Shown: positions 51,692 to 62,300 of the stretch, in pieces
Position numbering within the stretch: the stretch's first letter is position 1
Layout: the number at the start of each line of letters is the position of its first letter
NCBI RefSeq assembly: GCF_004923295.1
Contig: NZ_CP039640.1
Location: forward strand, 124,001-188,000
Length of the DNA stretch: 64,000 nucleotides
Source: Azospirillum sp. TSH100
GTDB lineage: Bacteria; Pseudomonadota; Alphaproteobacteria; Azospirillales; Azospirillaceae
Reading direction: 5' to 3'
The notes under the pieces: generated by a model
The model's input: the letters and a program-made list of their open reading frames with translations, nothing else
What the model was told of the DNA's origin: nothing
The model's database searches: none
Made by a program: the position numbers and the translations under genes

Positions 51692-53224
51692 TCAAGGGTA
51701 ACCGGCATTGTAGGAAAGGTCGGGGCAGCTCCGGTACAAGCTCAGCCCGAGCACCCAGCTCCGCAGGTCTGCGACACCATGGCGGGCGATGCCGTCATCG
51801 CTGGACGCCATCAGCAGAAGAAGGTCCAGCTTCGACGGACACTGGGACTCCAGGACTCCGCTCCAGGCCGTGACCTCAGCTTGCGCCGGGGAACGCCCGA
51901 ACAGCTCTTCAAAGCAGGCCTCGATGAAGGCGATCCCGTCGTGCCGGTCGAGGCGATGGACGATCCCGGCCCTCCTGAACCGCTCGATGAAGCCGATGGC
52001 CGGGATACCGGCGATCTCCAGGGGATGCTCCGGGACGCCTGCCCCCCCGGCCGCCCCCTCGCCAGCCCGGATCCAGTCGGCGACCTTCCGGGCGATACCG
52101 TCCCAACTGGGCAGCGCGTCCCTGTCGATTTCCCGCCTTCTGGCATCGGCGAAGACCGGATCGAGGAAGGAACGGACAGCGCCGTCAAGGGTTTCGGCGT
52201 TCACGTCGATGGCGACATAACCGCCGGCGGCGAATTCCAGAGCCGGGAGGGTCTGCGAAACGATGGCCGGGATTCCGACACGAAGCCCCTCGAGAAACGG
52301 CAGCCCAAGCCCCTCCTCCATGCTCGGGTAGAGCAAGGCGGTCGCGCGGCCGAGAATGTTGCGGATATCGCCGTCCGATGCGTTCTTGATCCAGGAGAAC
52401 AGCGGCTGGCTCGCCGACAGTTTCCTCAGGCGCTCGGCCTCGGCATCGCCGATGTTGCCGGCTTGGCCGACGAAGGTCAGCCTGGCGGTACAGCCGGACG
52501 CCCAGAGTTTGCTGAAGACGTCGAGGACGAGGAAATGCTGCTTGCGCAGCTGTACGGTTCCGATGAAGACGAATTCCGGGCATGCGCTGTCCGGCCGGTT
52601 GTCCGTCCCCTCGAAGGCCGACGCGCCGCCGCCGAGGACGATCGGATTGGCGACGGCGCCACGCAGAATCCGGGTCTCGAAAACGGTCTTCGTGTGGTTG
52701 GACAGAAACCCGAGATTCCTGATGCGCCTCAGCAAACGCAGATACCCCGTGACGCCGTATTGGGAAGAATTGAAATGCGGGAAATGTTCCGGAGAAAGCC
52801 ACGATATGAAATCATATGTCATGGCGAAGATCTTCTCCGGGAAATCTCCGACAATTCCCATGTAGAATTTGATCTGATTTTCGTTGTAGGTCGTTTCCGG
52901 CAGGAAAATGCCGGCGCATCCGGCAATGTCCACCCTGTCGACACGGGCCAGCTTCCTGTCCCGGAAAGCCCTGATTTCCTCCGCAAGGAGCGCCAGACGG
53001 TCCTTGCGGTCGCAGGCGAAGAACGCCTCCATCAAAGAGAATATTGTCGACGGAATGATGTGCATCTCCCCATCGCCATCGACGATGACGGGCAGGATTT
53101 CCCGGTCGCGCGGCCAGTTCCGCGCCAGTTCCACGACATATCTTTGAATCCCCGTGCGATCCGGCCATGACGTGAACCATGTCACATCGAACAACACGGC
53201 CTCTCTGATCGCAGAAGACAGCAA
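51692..53224 (-). CDS. GT4 glycosyltransferase with C-terminal DUF4214-like module
   Basis: The 510-residue protein has a GT4 fold. It starts AVLFDVTWFTSWPDRTGIQRY; shows FVFIGTVQLRKQHFLVLDVF (sugar-nucleotide domain start), and LLYPSMEEGLGLPFLEGLR (glycine-rich donor site). The 'RTGIQR' N-terminus recurs in the large gene at 59354, so they are paralogues. The last 100 residues (FIEACFEELFGRSPAQAEVT) are DUF4214-like. It is the downstream partner of the tandem GT4 gene at 53276, on the same strand with a 51-base gap. Confidence 0.8.
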   Translation of the reverse strand: MLSSAIREAVLFDVTWFTSWPDRTGIQRYVVELARNWPRDREILPVIVDGDGEMHIIPSTIFSLMEAFFACDRKDRLALLAEEIRAFRDRKLARVDRVDIAGCAGIFLPETTYNENQIKFYMGIVGDFPEKIFAMTYDFISWLSPEHFPHFNSSQYGVTGYLRLLRRIRNLGFLSNHTKTVFETRILRGAVANPIVLGGGASAFEGTDNRPDSACPEFVFIGTVQLRKQHFLVLDVFSKLWASGCTARLTFVGQAGNIGDAEAERLRKLSASQPLFSWIKNASDGDIRNILGRATALLYPSMEEGLGLPFLEGLRVGIPAIVSQTLPALEFAAGGYVAIDVNAETLDGAVRSFLDPVFADARRREIDRDALPSWDGIARKVADWIRAGEGAAGGAGVPEHPLEIAGIPAIGFIERFRRAGIVHRLDRHDGIAFIEACFEELFGRSPAQAEVTAWSGVLESQCPSKLDLLLLMASSDDGIARHGVADLRSWVLGLSLYRSCPDLSYNAGYP

Positions 53225-53275
53225 GATGGACCTCCAAAAACAGCAATCCGCCCAAGCAGGAATTGGTCAAATCAG

Positions 53276-55654
53276 TCAAATAGATTCGAGAAGGGTCCTG
53301 GCGTAATGAGCAAAGCTGTGCTTCCCGATGAATGAATTCCGCTCGTCGGACATCCTTCTCCCGAAGGAGCCGTCACGGTGCATGTCCAGGATCTGCTCGG
53401 CGATCAGCGGAGGGCTGAGGATGTCCGGAACGCGCCGGATATAGCCGGGCGCCTCGATCGAACTGGCGATGCCGTCATTGGTGACGGTCGGCAATCCGGC
53501 CACCGCGCATTCGGCGATGGCGCCGCTGCCCTGGCCGAAGCCGATCTTCCGCAGCTGGATGCCGCAATCGGCCGCCACCAGGAACTTGCGGTAAAGATCG
53601 TCCGCCGCGTAATCCCCGAAGAAATGGACCGCATGCCCGACGCCGCAGAACTCCGCGTCCCGTGCCAGCCTGTCCTTGAAATCCGGATCGAGGCCACCGA
53701 CGAAATAGAGGTCGGCCGGGATGTTCCAGTCATACAGTTCACCGAGCGTGAAGATGCATTCGGTCGCCCCCTTCACCGGGGACACATAGCCGAAGGTCGC
53801 GATCGCGAGCCTGTCCGGCGGCAGCCCCAGTTCGGACCGGACCGCCCGACGGACATCGGGTTCCAGGTCCCGGTCCTCGAACAGCGGCGGGACGGCGAAG
53901 GGAATGTACAGAGGCTCGCGCCCATAGCGGGTGACGATCTCCCGCTTGAAGCCGGGATGGTGGACGATGATGTCGGCGGCCGAATCGATCACGTCGCCGA
54001 GGAAGAGATCGGGCAGGCTCCGCTGGTCGCCGAGCCAGCCTTGCAGTTCCTCTTCGCTGACCTCACGCCCGATCAGGCGTTGCGTCAGACGGCAGAAGTC
54101 GGGCGTCCGCCCGCCCATCGTGGTGTAATAATACTCGAACAGTCGCGAATCATGGATGATCGCCGCGCCGCCATTCTCCAGCAGCTGCTTGAGGATCGGC
54201 GTGTGGAAATGCGAGTTCCCGATCACGAAATAGGTGCGGTCATAGTGACGCTGGTCGATCCGCCGGCGCACCGGCAGCAATCGGACACCGGGAAGCGGCG
54301 GCGCATCCGCAGGCGAGACATCGCAATAGACATCCACATCGGCGTGGCGGGAAAGCGCCTCGACCGCCCTGAAACTATAGGTCGCGACCCCGCTCCTCTG
54401 CGGTGGCCAGGGCGTCGCGAAGGCCAGCCGCGGACGGGCGCGGCGCAGCGGGGCCGGGCCGGAAACGGGAGAGTGGGCGGCGGTCGTCCGCTGCGCGCTC
54501 TCGATGGCGCTGTCCAGCGCCGACCAGAAGCGGTCGGCGACGGCCGACGGACGGAAACGGTCGATCTGCACGCGCTGCCGTGCGCGCAAGCGCCGCCGCC
54601 CTGCGGCATCCAGCCTCGCGATGGACGCGAGTTTCGCCAGGGCATCGCCGGCATCAGTGCGGGCGAAGATCGTTTCCGGCGTGGAGATCAGTTCCAGATG
54701 GGCTTCACAGTCCGAAACCAGGGCGATGGACCCGGCCGCGACGGCTTCGACCACCGGCAGGGAAAATCCCTCGATCAGCGATGCGACCACCGTCGCCAGG
54801 CTGCCCCGATAGATCGCCGCAAGTTCCGAATCCGGAATATGCGGCAGGAAGACGAGGCCGCCCGGCCGGCCGCCGCAGTCGCGATGGCGCGCGGTCAGGG
54901 CTTCGCGCAGGGCGAAGGGATATTGCCCACCGATGACCAGCGGCAGGGCGTCCGCTTCGGCCATGGCGGCATAGCGCCCGGCCATCTCGACGACGAGATC
55001 CGCATTCTTCCGCGGATCGCCACCGCCGACGAAGGCGATATAGCGTCCGATTTCGAGATCGAAGCGGCGGATGAGGGTGGCGACCGCATCGTCCCCCATG
55101 CTCCCGGCCGCATAGAAATCATCATGCACGCCAACCCCGGTCACCGCGATGGACGCGGAGGGAATCCCGCAGATGTCGGTGAGGCGCCGGCCCGAATAGT
55201 CCGAAATCGGGAAGAAGAGGTCGAAATTCCGAAGAGCGCCGATTTGCCGGCAGTATTCGTCGATGGCGTCCTTGCTGCCCAGATAGCCGTAATGGTCCCA
55301 GGGAATGAAATCATAGATCAGGGCGGCGCGAACCAGCGGATTGCCGACATGCGGCTTTGCCGCGAAATCGGTGCTGTCGGTCATCGGGGACAGGGAGACG
55401 ACCGATGACGTCCCGTCCAGATCCCGCGGAAACCTGAACAGGACGCGGTCGAACAGGGCCTCGTACTCCGCCGGCAACGGCGGCAGGTCGCGCGAGCAGC
55501 AGGCGACCGCAACATACTTCGACTTCGATGGATGAGCACAGATGCCGGATGAATGGCGCCCGACGCCGCGATACCGATAGTTGCCGTCCTGGAGACAGCG
55601 GGCGTCGAAGAAAATGCTGTGCTTTTCCATATCAGGGCGATCTGTCGGCGTCAT
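53276..55654 (-). CDS. Tandem GT4 glycosyltransferase (two catalytic domains)
   Basis: The 792-residue protein carries two GT4 units. The first (residues about 1-390) begins HSIFFDARCLQDGNYRYRGVG, and has IAFVGGGDPRKNADLVVEM and ASLIEGFSLPVVEAVAAGS. The second (about 400-792) begins RLAFATPWPPQRSGVATYS, and has AIATFGYVSPVKGATECIF and FGQGSGAIAECAVAGLPT. Both donor-site blocks are intact, so two successive sugar additions are plausible. This layout resembles bifunctional mannosyl or rhamnosyl transferases of O-antigen assembly. It follows the SDR gene at 55703 by 48 bases in the same direction. ATG codons at 55654 and 55630 are both possible starts. Confidence 0.85.
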   Translation of the reverse strand: MTPTDRPDMEKHSIFFDARCLQDGNYRYRGVGRHSSGICAHPSKSKYVAVACCSRDLPPLPAEYEALFDRVLFRFPRDLDGTSSVVSLSPMTDSTDFAAKPHVGNPLVRAALIYDFIPWDHYGYLGSKDAIDEYCRQIGALRNFDLFFPISDYSGRRLTDICGIPSASIAVTGVGVHDDFYAAGSMGDDAVATLIRRFDLEIGRYIAFVGGGDPRKNADLVVEMAGRYAAMAEADALPLVIGGQYPFALREALTARHRDCGGRPGGLVFLPHIPDSELAAIYRGSLATVVASLIEGFSLPVVEAVAAGSIALVSDCEAHLELISTPETIFARTDAGDALAKLASIARLDAAGRRRLRARQRVQIDRFRPSAVADRFWSALDSAIESAQRTTAAHSPVSGPAPLRRARPRLAFATPWPPQRSGVATYSFRAVEALSRHADVDVYCDVSPADAPPLPGVRLLPVRRRIDQRHYDRTYFVIGNSHFHTPILKQLLENGGAAIIHDSRLFEYYYTTMGGRTPDFCRLTQRLIGREVSEEELQGWLGDQRSLPDLFLGDVIDSAADIIVHHPGFKREIVTRYGREPLYIPFAVPPLFEDRDLEPDVRRAVRSELGLPPDRLAIATFGYVSPVKGATECIFTLGELYDWNIPADLYFVGGLDPDFKDRLARDAEFCGVGHAVHFFGDYAADDLYRKFLVAADCGIQLRKIGFGQGSGAIAECAVAGLPTVTNDGIASSIEAPGYIRRVPDILSPPLIAEQILDMHRDGSFGRRMSDERNSFIGKHSFAHYARTLLESI

Positions 55655-55702
55655 CGGTTACATGTCGGGAGCGGAATGCCCGGGGGCCTCCGGACAAGCC
55701 CC

Positions 55703-56737
55703 TCAGGGCCGGTCGGCACGGGACACCCGATGGCGCCAATGGTCCAGAATGTCCCCGACCGTATCGGTCCAGAGATGCGTCGGCGCCCAGCCAAGCAGGT
55801 CGCGGGCACGGCCGGCGTTTCCCAGGACGAGCGGAGTCTCGCTCGGGCGCATCCGCGTCTCGTCCATCGCCACCTCGATGGGAATGCGGGCCATGGCCAG
55901 CAGGTCGTCCAGAACCGACCGGATGCGCCGCGGCACGCCGGAGGCGAGGTTGAACACGACACCGTTGGGCAGGCGGCCGGCCTGTTCGACCATCCGGCAA
56001 TAGGCATCGGCGATATCGCGGACGTCGAGGAAATCCCGCTCGCTTTCCAGGTTGCCGACACGCATGACCGGCGGTTGGAGGCCGCGCTCGATCCTGGCGA
56101 TCTGGGCCGCGAAGGCGGAGACGGCGAAGTCTTCCCGTTGCCCGGGCCCGATGTGGTTGAAGGGCCGCGCCCGCACCACTGTCAACCGGTCAGATGCCAG
56201 CTGGCCGACCGCCAGATCGGCCGCGATCTTGGTGCTGGAATAGAGGTTCGTCGGATCGGGCAGCATGGTTTCATCGACCGCTCGCCCCCCCTGGAACGCC
56301 CGGCCATAGACCTCGGAGCTGCCGACGAACAGGAAGCATCCACCCGGACGGTGGCGGGCCAGGGCCTCTGCCAGGCGCAGCGTGCCGAACAGATTGATCT
56401 GCCAGGCCCGGTCGGGTGCCGCCGCGACCGCGGCCAGGGTCGAGACGCCGGCAAGATGGACGATGTGGGTCGGCATGACCTGCCGCACCACCTCGTCGAT
56501 GCGGCCGGCGTCGGCGATGTCGAGTTCGATCACGTCGACAACGTCCGATCCGGCGCCCGGCAGAGGGGCACCGCCGGTCGCGCGGCAGCAGGCGATGAGC
56601 TTCCCCCCCTCCGGGAGGCGGCGCAGCAGGGCTTCCATCACATGCCGGCCGACGAAGCCGGCGGCGCCGGTCACCATGATGCGAGGGCTTTCCCCTTCCG
56701 ACAGCGACCGGACCTTATCCACGATGCAAACCCTCAT
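55703..56737 (-). CDS. NAD-dependent SDR epimerase/dehydratase (GDP-6-deoxy-hexose reductase-like)
   Basis: The 344-residue protein has the extended-SDR signature: nucleotide-binding VTGAAGFVGRH near residue 22, HLAGVST, and the catalytic LYSSTKIAAD (YxxxK) with Ser in FVGSSEVYG. The active-site pattern and PFNHIGPGQRE motif resemble GDP-4-keto-6-deoxymannose reductase (RMD) and the GDP-mannose 4,6-dehydratase group. It probably makes a deoxyhexose such as GDP-rhamnose or GDP-talose for the downstream tandem GT4 enzyme. It heads the minus-strand unit 55703-53276-51692. Confidence 0.8.
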   Translation of the reverse strand: MRVCIVDKVRSLSEGESPRIMVTGAAGFVGRHVMEALLRRLPEGGKLIACCRATGGAPLPGAGSDVVDVIELDIADAGRIDEVVRQVMPTHIVHLAGVSTLAAVAAAPDRAWQINLFGTLRLAEALARHRPGGCFLFVGSSEVYGRAFQGGRAVDETMLPDPTNLYSSTKIAADLAVGQLASDRLTVVRARPFNHIGPGQREDFAVSAFAAQIARIERGLQPPVMRVGNLESERDFLDVRDIADAYCRMVEQAGRLPNGVVFNLASGVPRRIRSVLDDLLAMARIPIEVAMDETRMRPSETPLVLGNAGRARDLLGWAPTHLWTDTVGDILDHWRHRVSRADRP

Positions 56738-57044
56738 ACTTACCCGGAGGCCATCTTACTGCACCAGACGGCCTTTTTCCGCCAGTCCGTCTTGAGGCGA
56801 TCCGGACTTGGAAGCAATGGCTGGCTTGAGAGAAGATGGGACGGGCACTCCGCCGCCGGCGGACAGGCAGGAGGAATACAGTCGCTCACCTTGCCGCTCT
56901 TCAGTCCGAGGAGCCGTGCCATTGATGGCAGGGGAATAATCCGCCAACCCAACATCCGAACGATGATTGCGCAGAGCAGGCAGGAAGTTGACTTAATCAT
57001 ATGTCTTTGATAATAGTCCTAAAAATTCCTGAAAAGGTCGGCAG
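56738..57044. other. Divergent intergenic region with no gene seen
   Basis: The 307 bases between divergent starts become AT-rich toward the plus-strand gene. I see no RNA gene, inverted repeat or convincing promoter. A GAAAAGG precedes the ATG at 57045 by about 9 bases and could serve as ribosome binding site. Confidence 0.5.
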
Positions 57045-59357
57045 ATGATCTGCTACATCAAACTGAATAACAGACCTGGATCAGAACTTAATTTAGAAAA
57101 CCTCAATTTTTCGTCTCTCTTTCTAATAGAGATTTTCCAAAAGACATATGAATGCATCGGAATTATATGCGAAGACCGACATCAGGATATAATATCCCTT
57201 CCCTTTCCTTTGCGCAGGATTGAAGACGGCCCCATTCCGGACAGGCCGTTCCTTGTGTTCGATCCCTGCCCGTTCGATGAGGCTCCCGGCGCATTCTGGA
57301 GCTTTCTCGCCGGGGCGGCCGCGTCGATCGCCCATGTCTGCAGCAGCGATCACGGCACCGCCGGTCTCGCGCGCGGAGCGGGAGGCGATTGCCATACCGT
57401 GCTGAGCGGGATGGCGGCTCTGCGTCATTATGATGCGCTGCTTGCCGGCCAGCCGGCGGCCGAAGAGGTGGAGTGCCTGCTGCGCCGCCTCCTGGGTCCG
57501 GCCATGCCCCCGCTCTACCCTGTGCCGATGGCGGCACGGCCCTCGGTGGGTCGGACGGCCGGCCGGCCGGTACCGGGGCTGGATGGCGACCGTATTCTGC
57601 TGTTCGTCGGCTTGGGCGAGGAACGGGCCTTCGAAGACGCCTTTCTCGCGGCACTCGGCCGGATCGAGGTCCGGCACGGAGAACCGATGGCTGCCGTCAT
57701 CGTCAGCCGGGACTTGCTTCCGGAAACCCAGGGGCCGGAAACCCAGGGAAAAGCATCCCCGACCATCCCCGTTCACGTCACCACCCACCGGCTCGCCGAC
57801 CCGGAGCCGGAAGAATGGGGCTGGCTGCTGGACCGGGCCTCGGTGGTGATCGTGCCGGGGACGACCCCGGATCACATCGTCGCGGCTGCGGAAGCGGCGG
57901 CCCGCGGCGGCAGCCTGATCCTTCAGGGGCCGTCGAAGCCATGGGTGGAGGCGCAGGTCGCCGGACCGGATATGGCCTCCCCTGGAATGCAGATCGCCGA
58001 CATCGCCGACCCGGCCGCTCTGGCGGTCTGCCTGCGCACAGCGCTCGGTTCGCCGTCTCCCTCTCCCATGCCTGCTCCCCGGCCTGCCCCGGCGGAATCC
58101 GGCATGGTGGAACGGTGCGCCACCGTCCTGGCGGAAACGGTCGAACGGATCCTGCGACGCCCCGCCGCCCATCCCATGGGAAGCGACGCCGGGATCCTGG
58201 ATCTGGAGCTGGCGACCTATCTGGGCAGCGACCCGGCCATCGACACCCTGGTCGGCGACATCGAACGCAGCCTGCCCGACACGGTGCGGCTGACCGTCTA
58301 CACCCCGGACGGGGAAAGCCGCGGCAGACTGGGTCCGACTGCCCGCATCCGCCCCTTCTCCGCCTACAGGGCCTTCGGCCGGCAGGGCACGCTTCTCTGC
58401 GCAATGAGCGCCGCGACGGTACCGGATGAGGTGGTCAATTTCGCCATGGCGATTCGCCCCGGCCTGCTGCTGCGGGACGGCTATATGCTCGACCACTGGC
58501 GCAGCCGGCTGGACAGGCCCGAACTCGGCGCGTTCATCGACCGTGTCCACGGCCGGCCGGTCGACACCGCGACGGCCGACACCTGGGGACATCACTCCAT
58601 GCCGGTCCCCCGCAGCTTTCTGGAGCCGATCGCCGATGGCGCCCCCCGGCTCCTGGTGCATGGCATGGATGTCGCCCGGCGCCTGTCGGCCGAGCTGCAT
58701 CGGCCGGTCGCCGGCCTGCCCATTCCGCCGTCCCAGCGTCTGGAGGCGGAGGAACTGGCGCCGGCCTTCATCGCGATGACGCGCGCCCGGCTCGGCGTTC
58801 CGCCCGGCTGCGCCCTGATCGTCAGTTTCTCCCCTCCGTCGCACCTGACCGCCCTGGAGGAGACCCTCTGGGCTCTCCATCTGCTGCGGCACTGGAGGGT
58901 GCCGGTCCAATGGCACATCGCCGCCGCCTGCGAGCCGGGCGTCCAATCCCACATCCGGCACACGCTGGAACGCCTGGACCTGTCCGGGATGGTGGTCTGC
59001 CACGAAGACGCGCCGGCGCCGGACATGGTACGCCGTTACCTGATCGCGTCGGATGTCGGGCTGCACCTCGGCAAGGTCGCCTTCGGGCGCTTCGCCGGGG
59101 CGCTGGTCGACTGCATCGCCGCCGGCATGCCGAGCATCGCCAATGCCGAGCTCGCCGCCTCCGCCGACGCCCCGCAGGACGCCGTCCTGACCGTGAGCGA
59201 CATGCTGAGCTCCCTCGACATCGCCCTTGCCCTGAAGCGGACGATCGAAGCCGGCCCCGCCGGCGACCGTGCCGAACGGCTCCGAACCTGTGCCGGGGAG
59301 CGGACGGCGGCAGCCTATACCCGTTCCCTCCTCTCTCACCTGGGGTGGGATCGATGA
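57045..59357 (+). CDS. Large GT-B-like glycosyltransferase, unclassified
   Basis: The 770-residue protein has an atypical AT-rich first 60 codons, then ordinary composition. Residues 180-340 contain ILLFVGLGEERAFEDAFLA and a VVIVPGTTPDHIVAAAEAA donor-site-like block. Residues 570-770 contain LIVSFSPPSHLTALEETLW and a RYLIASDVGLHLGKVAFG...GMPSIANAEL block, typical of GT4 nucleotide-sugar sites. The layout resembles two GT-B halves fused, like its neighbours. It is coupled to the 1195-residue gene by ATGA. Sugar and acceptor are unknown. Confidence 0.6.
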   Translation: MICYIKLNNRPGSELNLENLNFSSLFLIEIFQKTYECIGIICEDRHQDIISLPFPLRRIEDGPIPDRPFLVFDPCPFDEAPGAFWSFLAGAAASIAHVCSSDHGTAGLARGAGGDCHTVLSGMAALRHYDALLAGQPAAEEVECLLRRLLGPAMPPLYPVPMAARPSVGRTAGRPVPGLDGDRILLFVGLGEERAFEDAFLAALGRIEVRHGEPMAAVIVSRDLLPETQGPETQGKASPTIPVHVTTHRLADPEPEEWGWLLDRASVVIVPGTTPDHIVAAAEAAARGGSLILQGPSKPWVEAQVAGPDMASPGMQIADIADPAALAVCLRTALGSPSPSPMPAPRPAPAESGMVERCATVLAETVERILRRPAAHPMGSDAGILDLELATYLGSDPAIDTLVGDIERSLPDTVRLTVYTPDGESRGRLGPTARIRPFSAYRAFGRQGTLLCAMSAATVPDEVVNFAMAIRPGLLLRDGYMLDHWRSRLDRPELGAFIDRVHGRPVDTATADTWGHHSMPVPRSFLEPIADGAPRLLVHGMDVARRLSAELHRPVAGLPIPPSQRLEAEELAPAFIAMTRARLGVPPGCALIVSFSPPSHLTALEETLWALHLLRHWRVPVQWHIAAACEPGVQSHIRHTLERLDLSGMVVCHEDAPAPDMVRRYLIASDVGLHLGKVAFGRFAGALVDCIAAGMPSIANAELAASADAPQDAVLTVSDMLSSLDIALALKRTIEAGPAGDRAERLRTCAGERTAAAYTRSLLSHLGWDR

Positions 59358-62300
59358 CAGTGAAGCCGACCCTGATGGCACCCGCCATGGCCTTCGACGC
59401 CGATCAGATCGGCCTCCTGCTCCATGGCCGGATCTGGCTCGACCTGACCGAAACGACCAGCAGCTTCCACCGGACGGGCATCCAGAGGACATTGGCCCGG
59501 ATGATCGCGACGGCGCCCGACCGCGGGCGCCTCGTCCCCTTCACCGTGGCACCGGACGGCATGGTGGTCGTGCACGACCACGCCCTGCTCGACCTGCTGG
59601 CCGACGAGCTTTTCGCGGTGGACGATTTCGAAAGGGTGAGCGCCAGGATCGCAGAGCTGACCGCCCGCCCGCTCTGCCGGGTGGACCGTGACGCCCTTCT
59701 CTCCGCACGCGCGGTGGTCAATATCGAGGTCTTCTACAATTCCGTCCGCGCCGAATTCTACGCCCACCTGACCAAGCGCATGCGCGAGCGGATCTTCTTC
59801 CTGATCTACGACATCATCCCAATCGGGCAGCCTGACCACTTCAAGAACCATCTGCCCTTCGCGATGGAATATTTCCGCTTCTGCCTGAGCGTGGAAAACA
59901 TCGCGACGATCTCGTCCTTCACCCGGGATCAGGTGGTCGCCGTCATGGGACGGCGCGACCCGGACAACATCCGGGTCATCACCCTGGGCAGCGATACCTT
60001 CGGCACGGTGCTGCCGCTGTCCCCCGCGCGGCTGGCTGCCGACCCGCCGGGCGGCACCCCGCTGTTCACCGTCGTCGGCACGGTGACCGACCGCAAAGGG
60101 CATCTGCTCGTCCTCCGGACCTTCCGTGCCCTGTGGGACGAAGGCGTTGAGGCGGCGCTTGCCTTTCTCGGCAATCCCGATGGCGCCACCTCGGACATCC
60201 TGTTCGAGGAGATGGAGGAGGCCGGGCGAAATCCAGCGCGCTTCCGCTGGGTCCGGGCCCCGGGCGACGCCGACATCCGCGAGGGCCTGGCCTCCTCCTG
60301 GGGCACGGTCTATGTCAGCGACGGCGAGGGATTCGGGCTGGGGCCGCTGGAAAGCCTCCAGGCCGGCGTTCCGACCATCGTGCGTTCCGATTACCCGTCC
60401 CTGGCGGATGTGCCGCCACTGGGGCAGATCCGCGTCCCTCCCCACGACACGGCGGCGTTGAAGGCCGCCGTGCTGTCGCTGCTGGACCGCAAGACCCACC
60501 AGGCGGCAAGGGCGGAACTGGCTGGCCTGACGCTCAAGAGCTGGACACGGTTCGGTCAGGATCTGAACGGCTGGATCGAGGAGCGTGCGGCGCCGGTCCA
60601 GCCCGTGGACGACCTGGGATTCGAAGCGATCGCGGCCGGCGGACTGCGTTCGGGATCGCTGCGGGCTTGCCGTGACCTGCTGTTCGGCACCGCCAACGCC
60701 TTCGCCAAGGCGGCGCTGGAGCTCAACTTCGATCTCGATGGCTGGTACGGCTCTGGCCGGCTGGGGCGGCTGGTCGAACTCGATCTCCTTTCCCCCCCGC
60801 TTCTGGTGGCCGACCTCGTCCATCACAGCGTCGCCGTCGGCCTGTGCGACCGGCAGGCGGGCGTGCGGACCCTGTTGACCTGCCTTGCCCTGACGGCGGG
60901 CCGGAAAGGCGGAACCGGCGCGGGCCGCCTTCATCATGACCTGCTGGCGGTCATTACCGGCGCTCCCGGCAACCGGAGCGCAATGCCGCCGCAACTCGAC
61001 CGCCTGCCGGCCGAGATCGACCGGCTGAACCGCCTGGATGGCCTTCCCGCCGCGGATTTCCCCACCGCCCTGGCCCGGACCATGGCCGGAGAAGCCCTGG
61101 ATCCGGCGCTGTGGCGCAGCCTCTGCCTGTTCACCGGCGCCTTCTCCGCCACGCGACGGCAGGCCCTGGTGAAAGGCCTGTTCGTCGGCCCGGTGAGCCT
61201 GGAGACGGGTTGGGATCGCTGGGTCACCCTGTATTGCGCCGCCTCCGTCGTCCTGTCCGATCCAGACTGGGGCCGGACGCCGGCCCCCTGCAGCGACATG
61301 CAGCTGCTGTCACCCGTCACGCCGCCGGCCCTGCGCGACCTGCGGCCACAGCACTCCGGGATCGGGCGGCGATTCGCCGATGCCCGGACCCTGCGGGAAA
61401 CGGCCGGCGACGCACAGGTCTTCGAAGCGTTGACCGGACGCAAGCCCGACGGCGACCAGTCGGCGGCCCTGCGGGACCTGCGCGAGGCGGGAGCATGCCG
61501 GGAAGCCCTGCTCGCCTTCATCGCCACCCACTGGATGGGGCTTGCCCCGGACAGCCTGGACGCCCTGCGCCTGAGCGCGGCCAAGTCGCTCCTGACCCGG
61601 CTGCGGGATGCCGCCGCCCAGGTCGGCGACGGCAACGGGGCCAAGGATGGGACTGGCGCGGGGCTGGAGCCCGAAGCCTTCATATCCCTTTGCCACGCCG
61701 GCATTCTGCTGCGTCGCGCCGACGAGGCGGACACCGCGCGGCATCTCGACATCCTTCAGCGGCAGTCTCCGTTCCAGCTCATCGAGGAGCTGATGCGGTC
61801 GCCGGATGCCCGGCAAACCTACGGCGACATGGCGGTGGCGGTGATCGACGCCAATCCGCGCCACAACGCCTTCCTGACCGCCCCGCTGATGCGCAGCGTC
61901 GAACGCCTGCTGGAGGTGCCCGACGGACAGTTCGCCGCCCTGCTCCACAAGAGGCTTCTGGGACGGACGGCCCAGGCCGGCGAAGCCGATGCCCTGGGTG
62001 CCCGGCTTGCACTCGGCGTGTCCAGGGAACGGCTGATCGCCGAAACGATGGCGGGCATCGGCTTCCGTGCCCGCATCCTTCCGGATCCGGACGAGCAGGC
62101 CGCCGTCCAGCGGCTTCTGGGAACGCGGCTTCTGGAGCGCTGCCGGGACAGCCTGCGCCTGCTGGACGCGGAAGGGTTCACCGAGACCTGCTTCCTCCAA
62201 TTCCGCGGCCGGCTTCCCACGGCGGAGGAAAAGGCCGGATGGCCCCTTACCGGCGGAACCGGTGGGACCGGCGGCTGGCGCGTGCTTGTGCGTGCCAGCC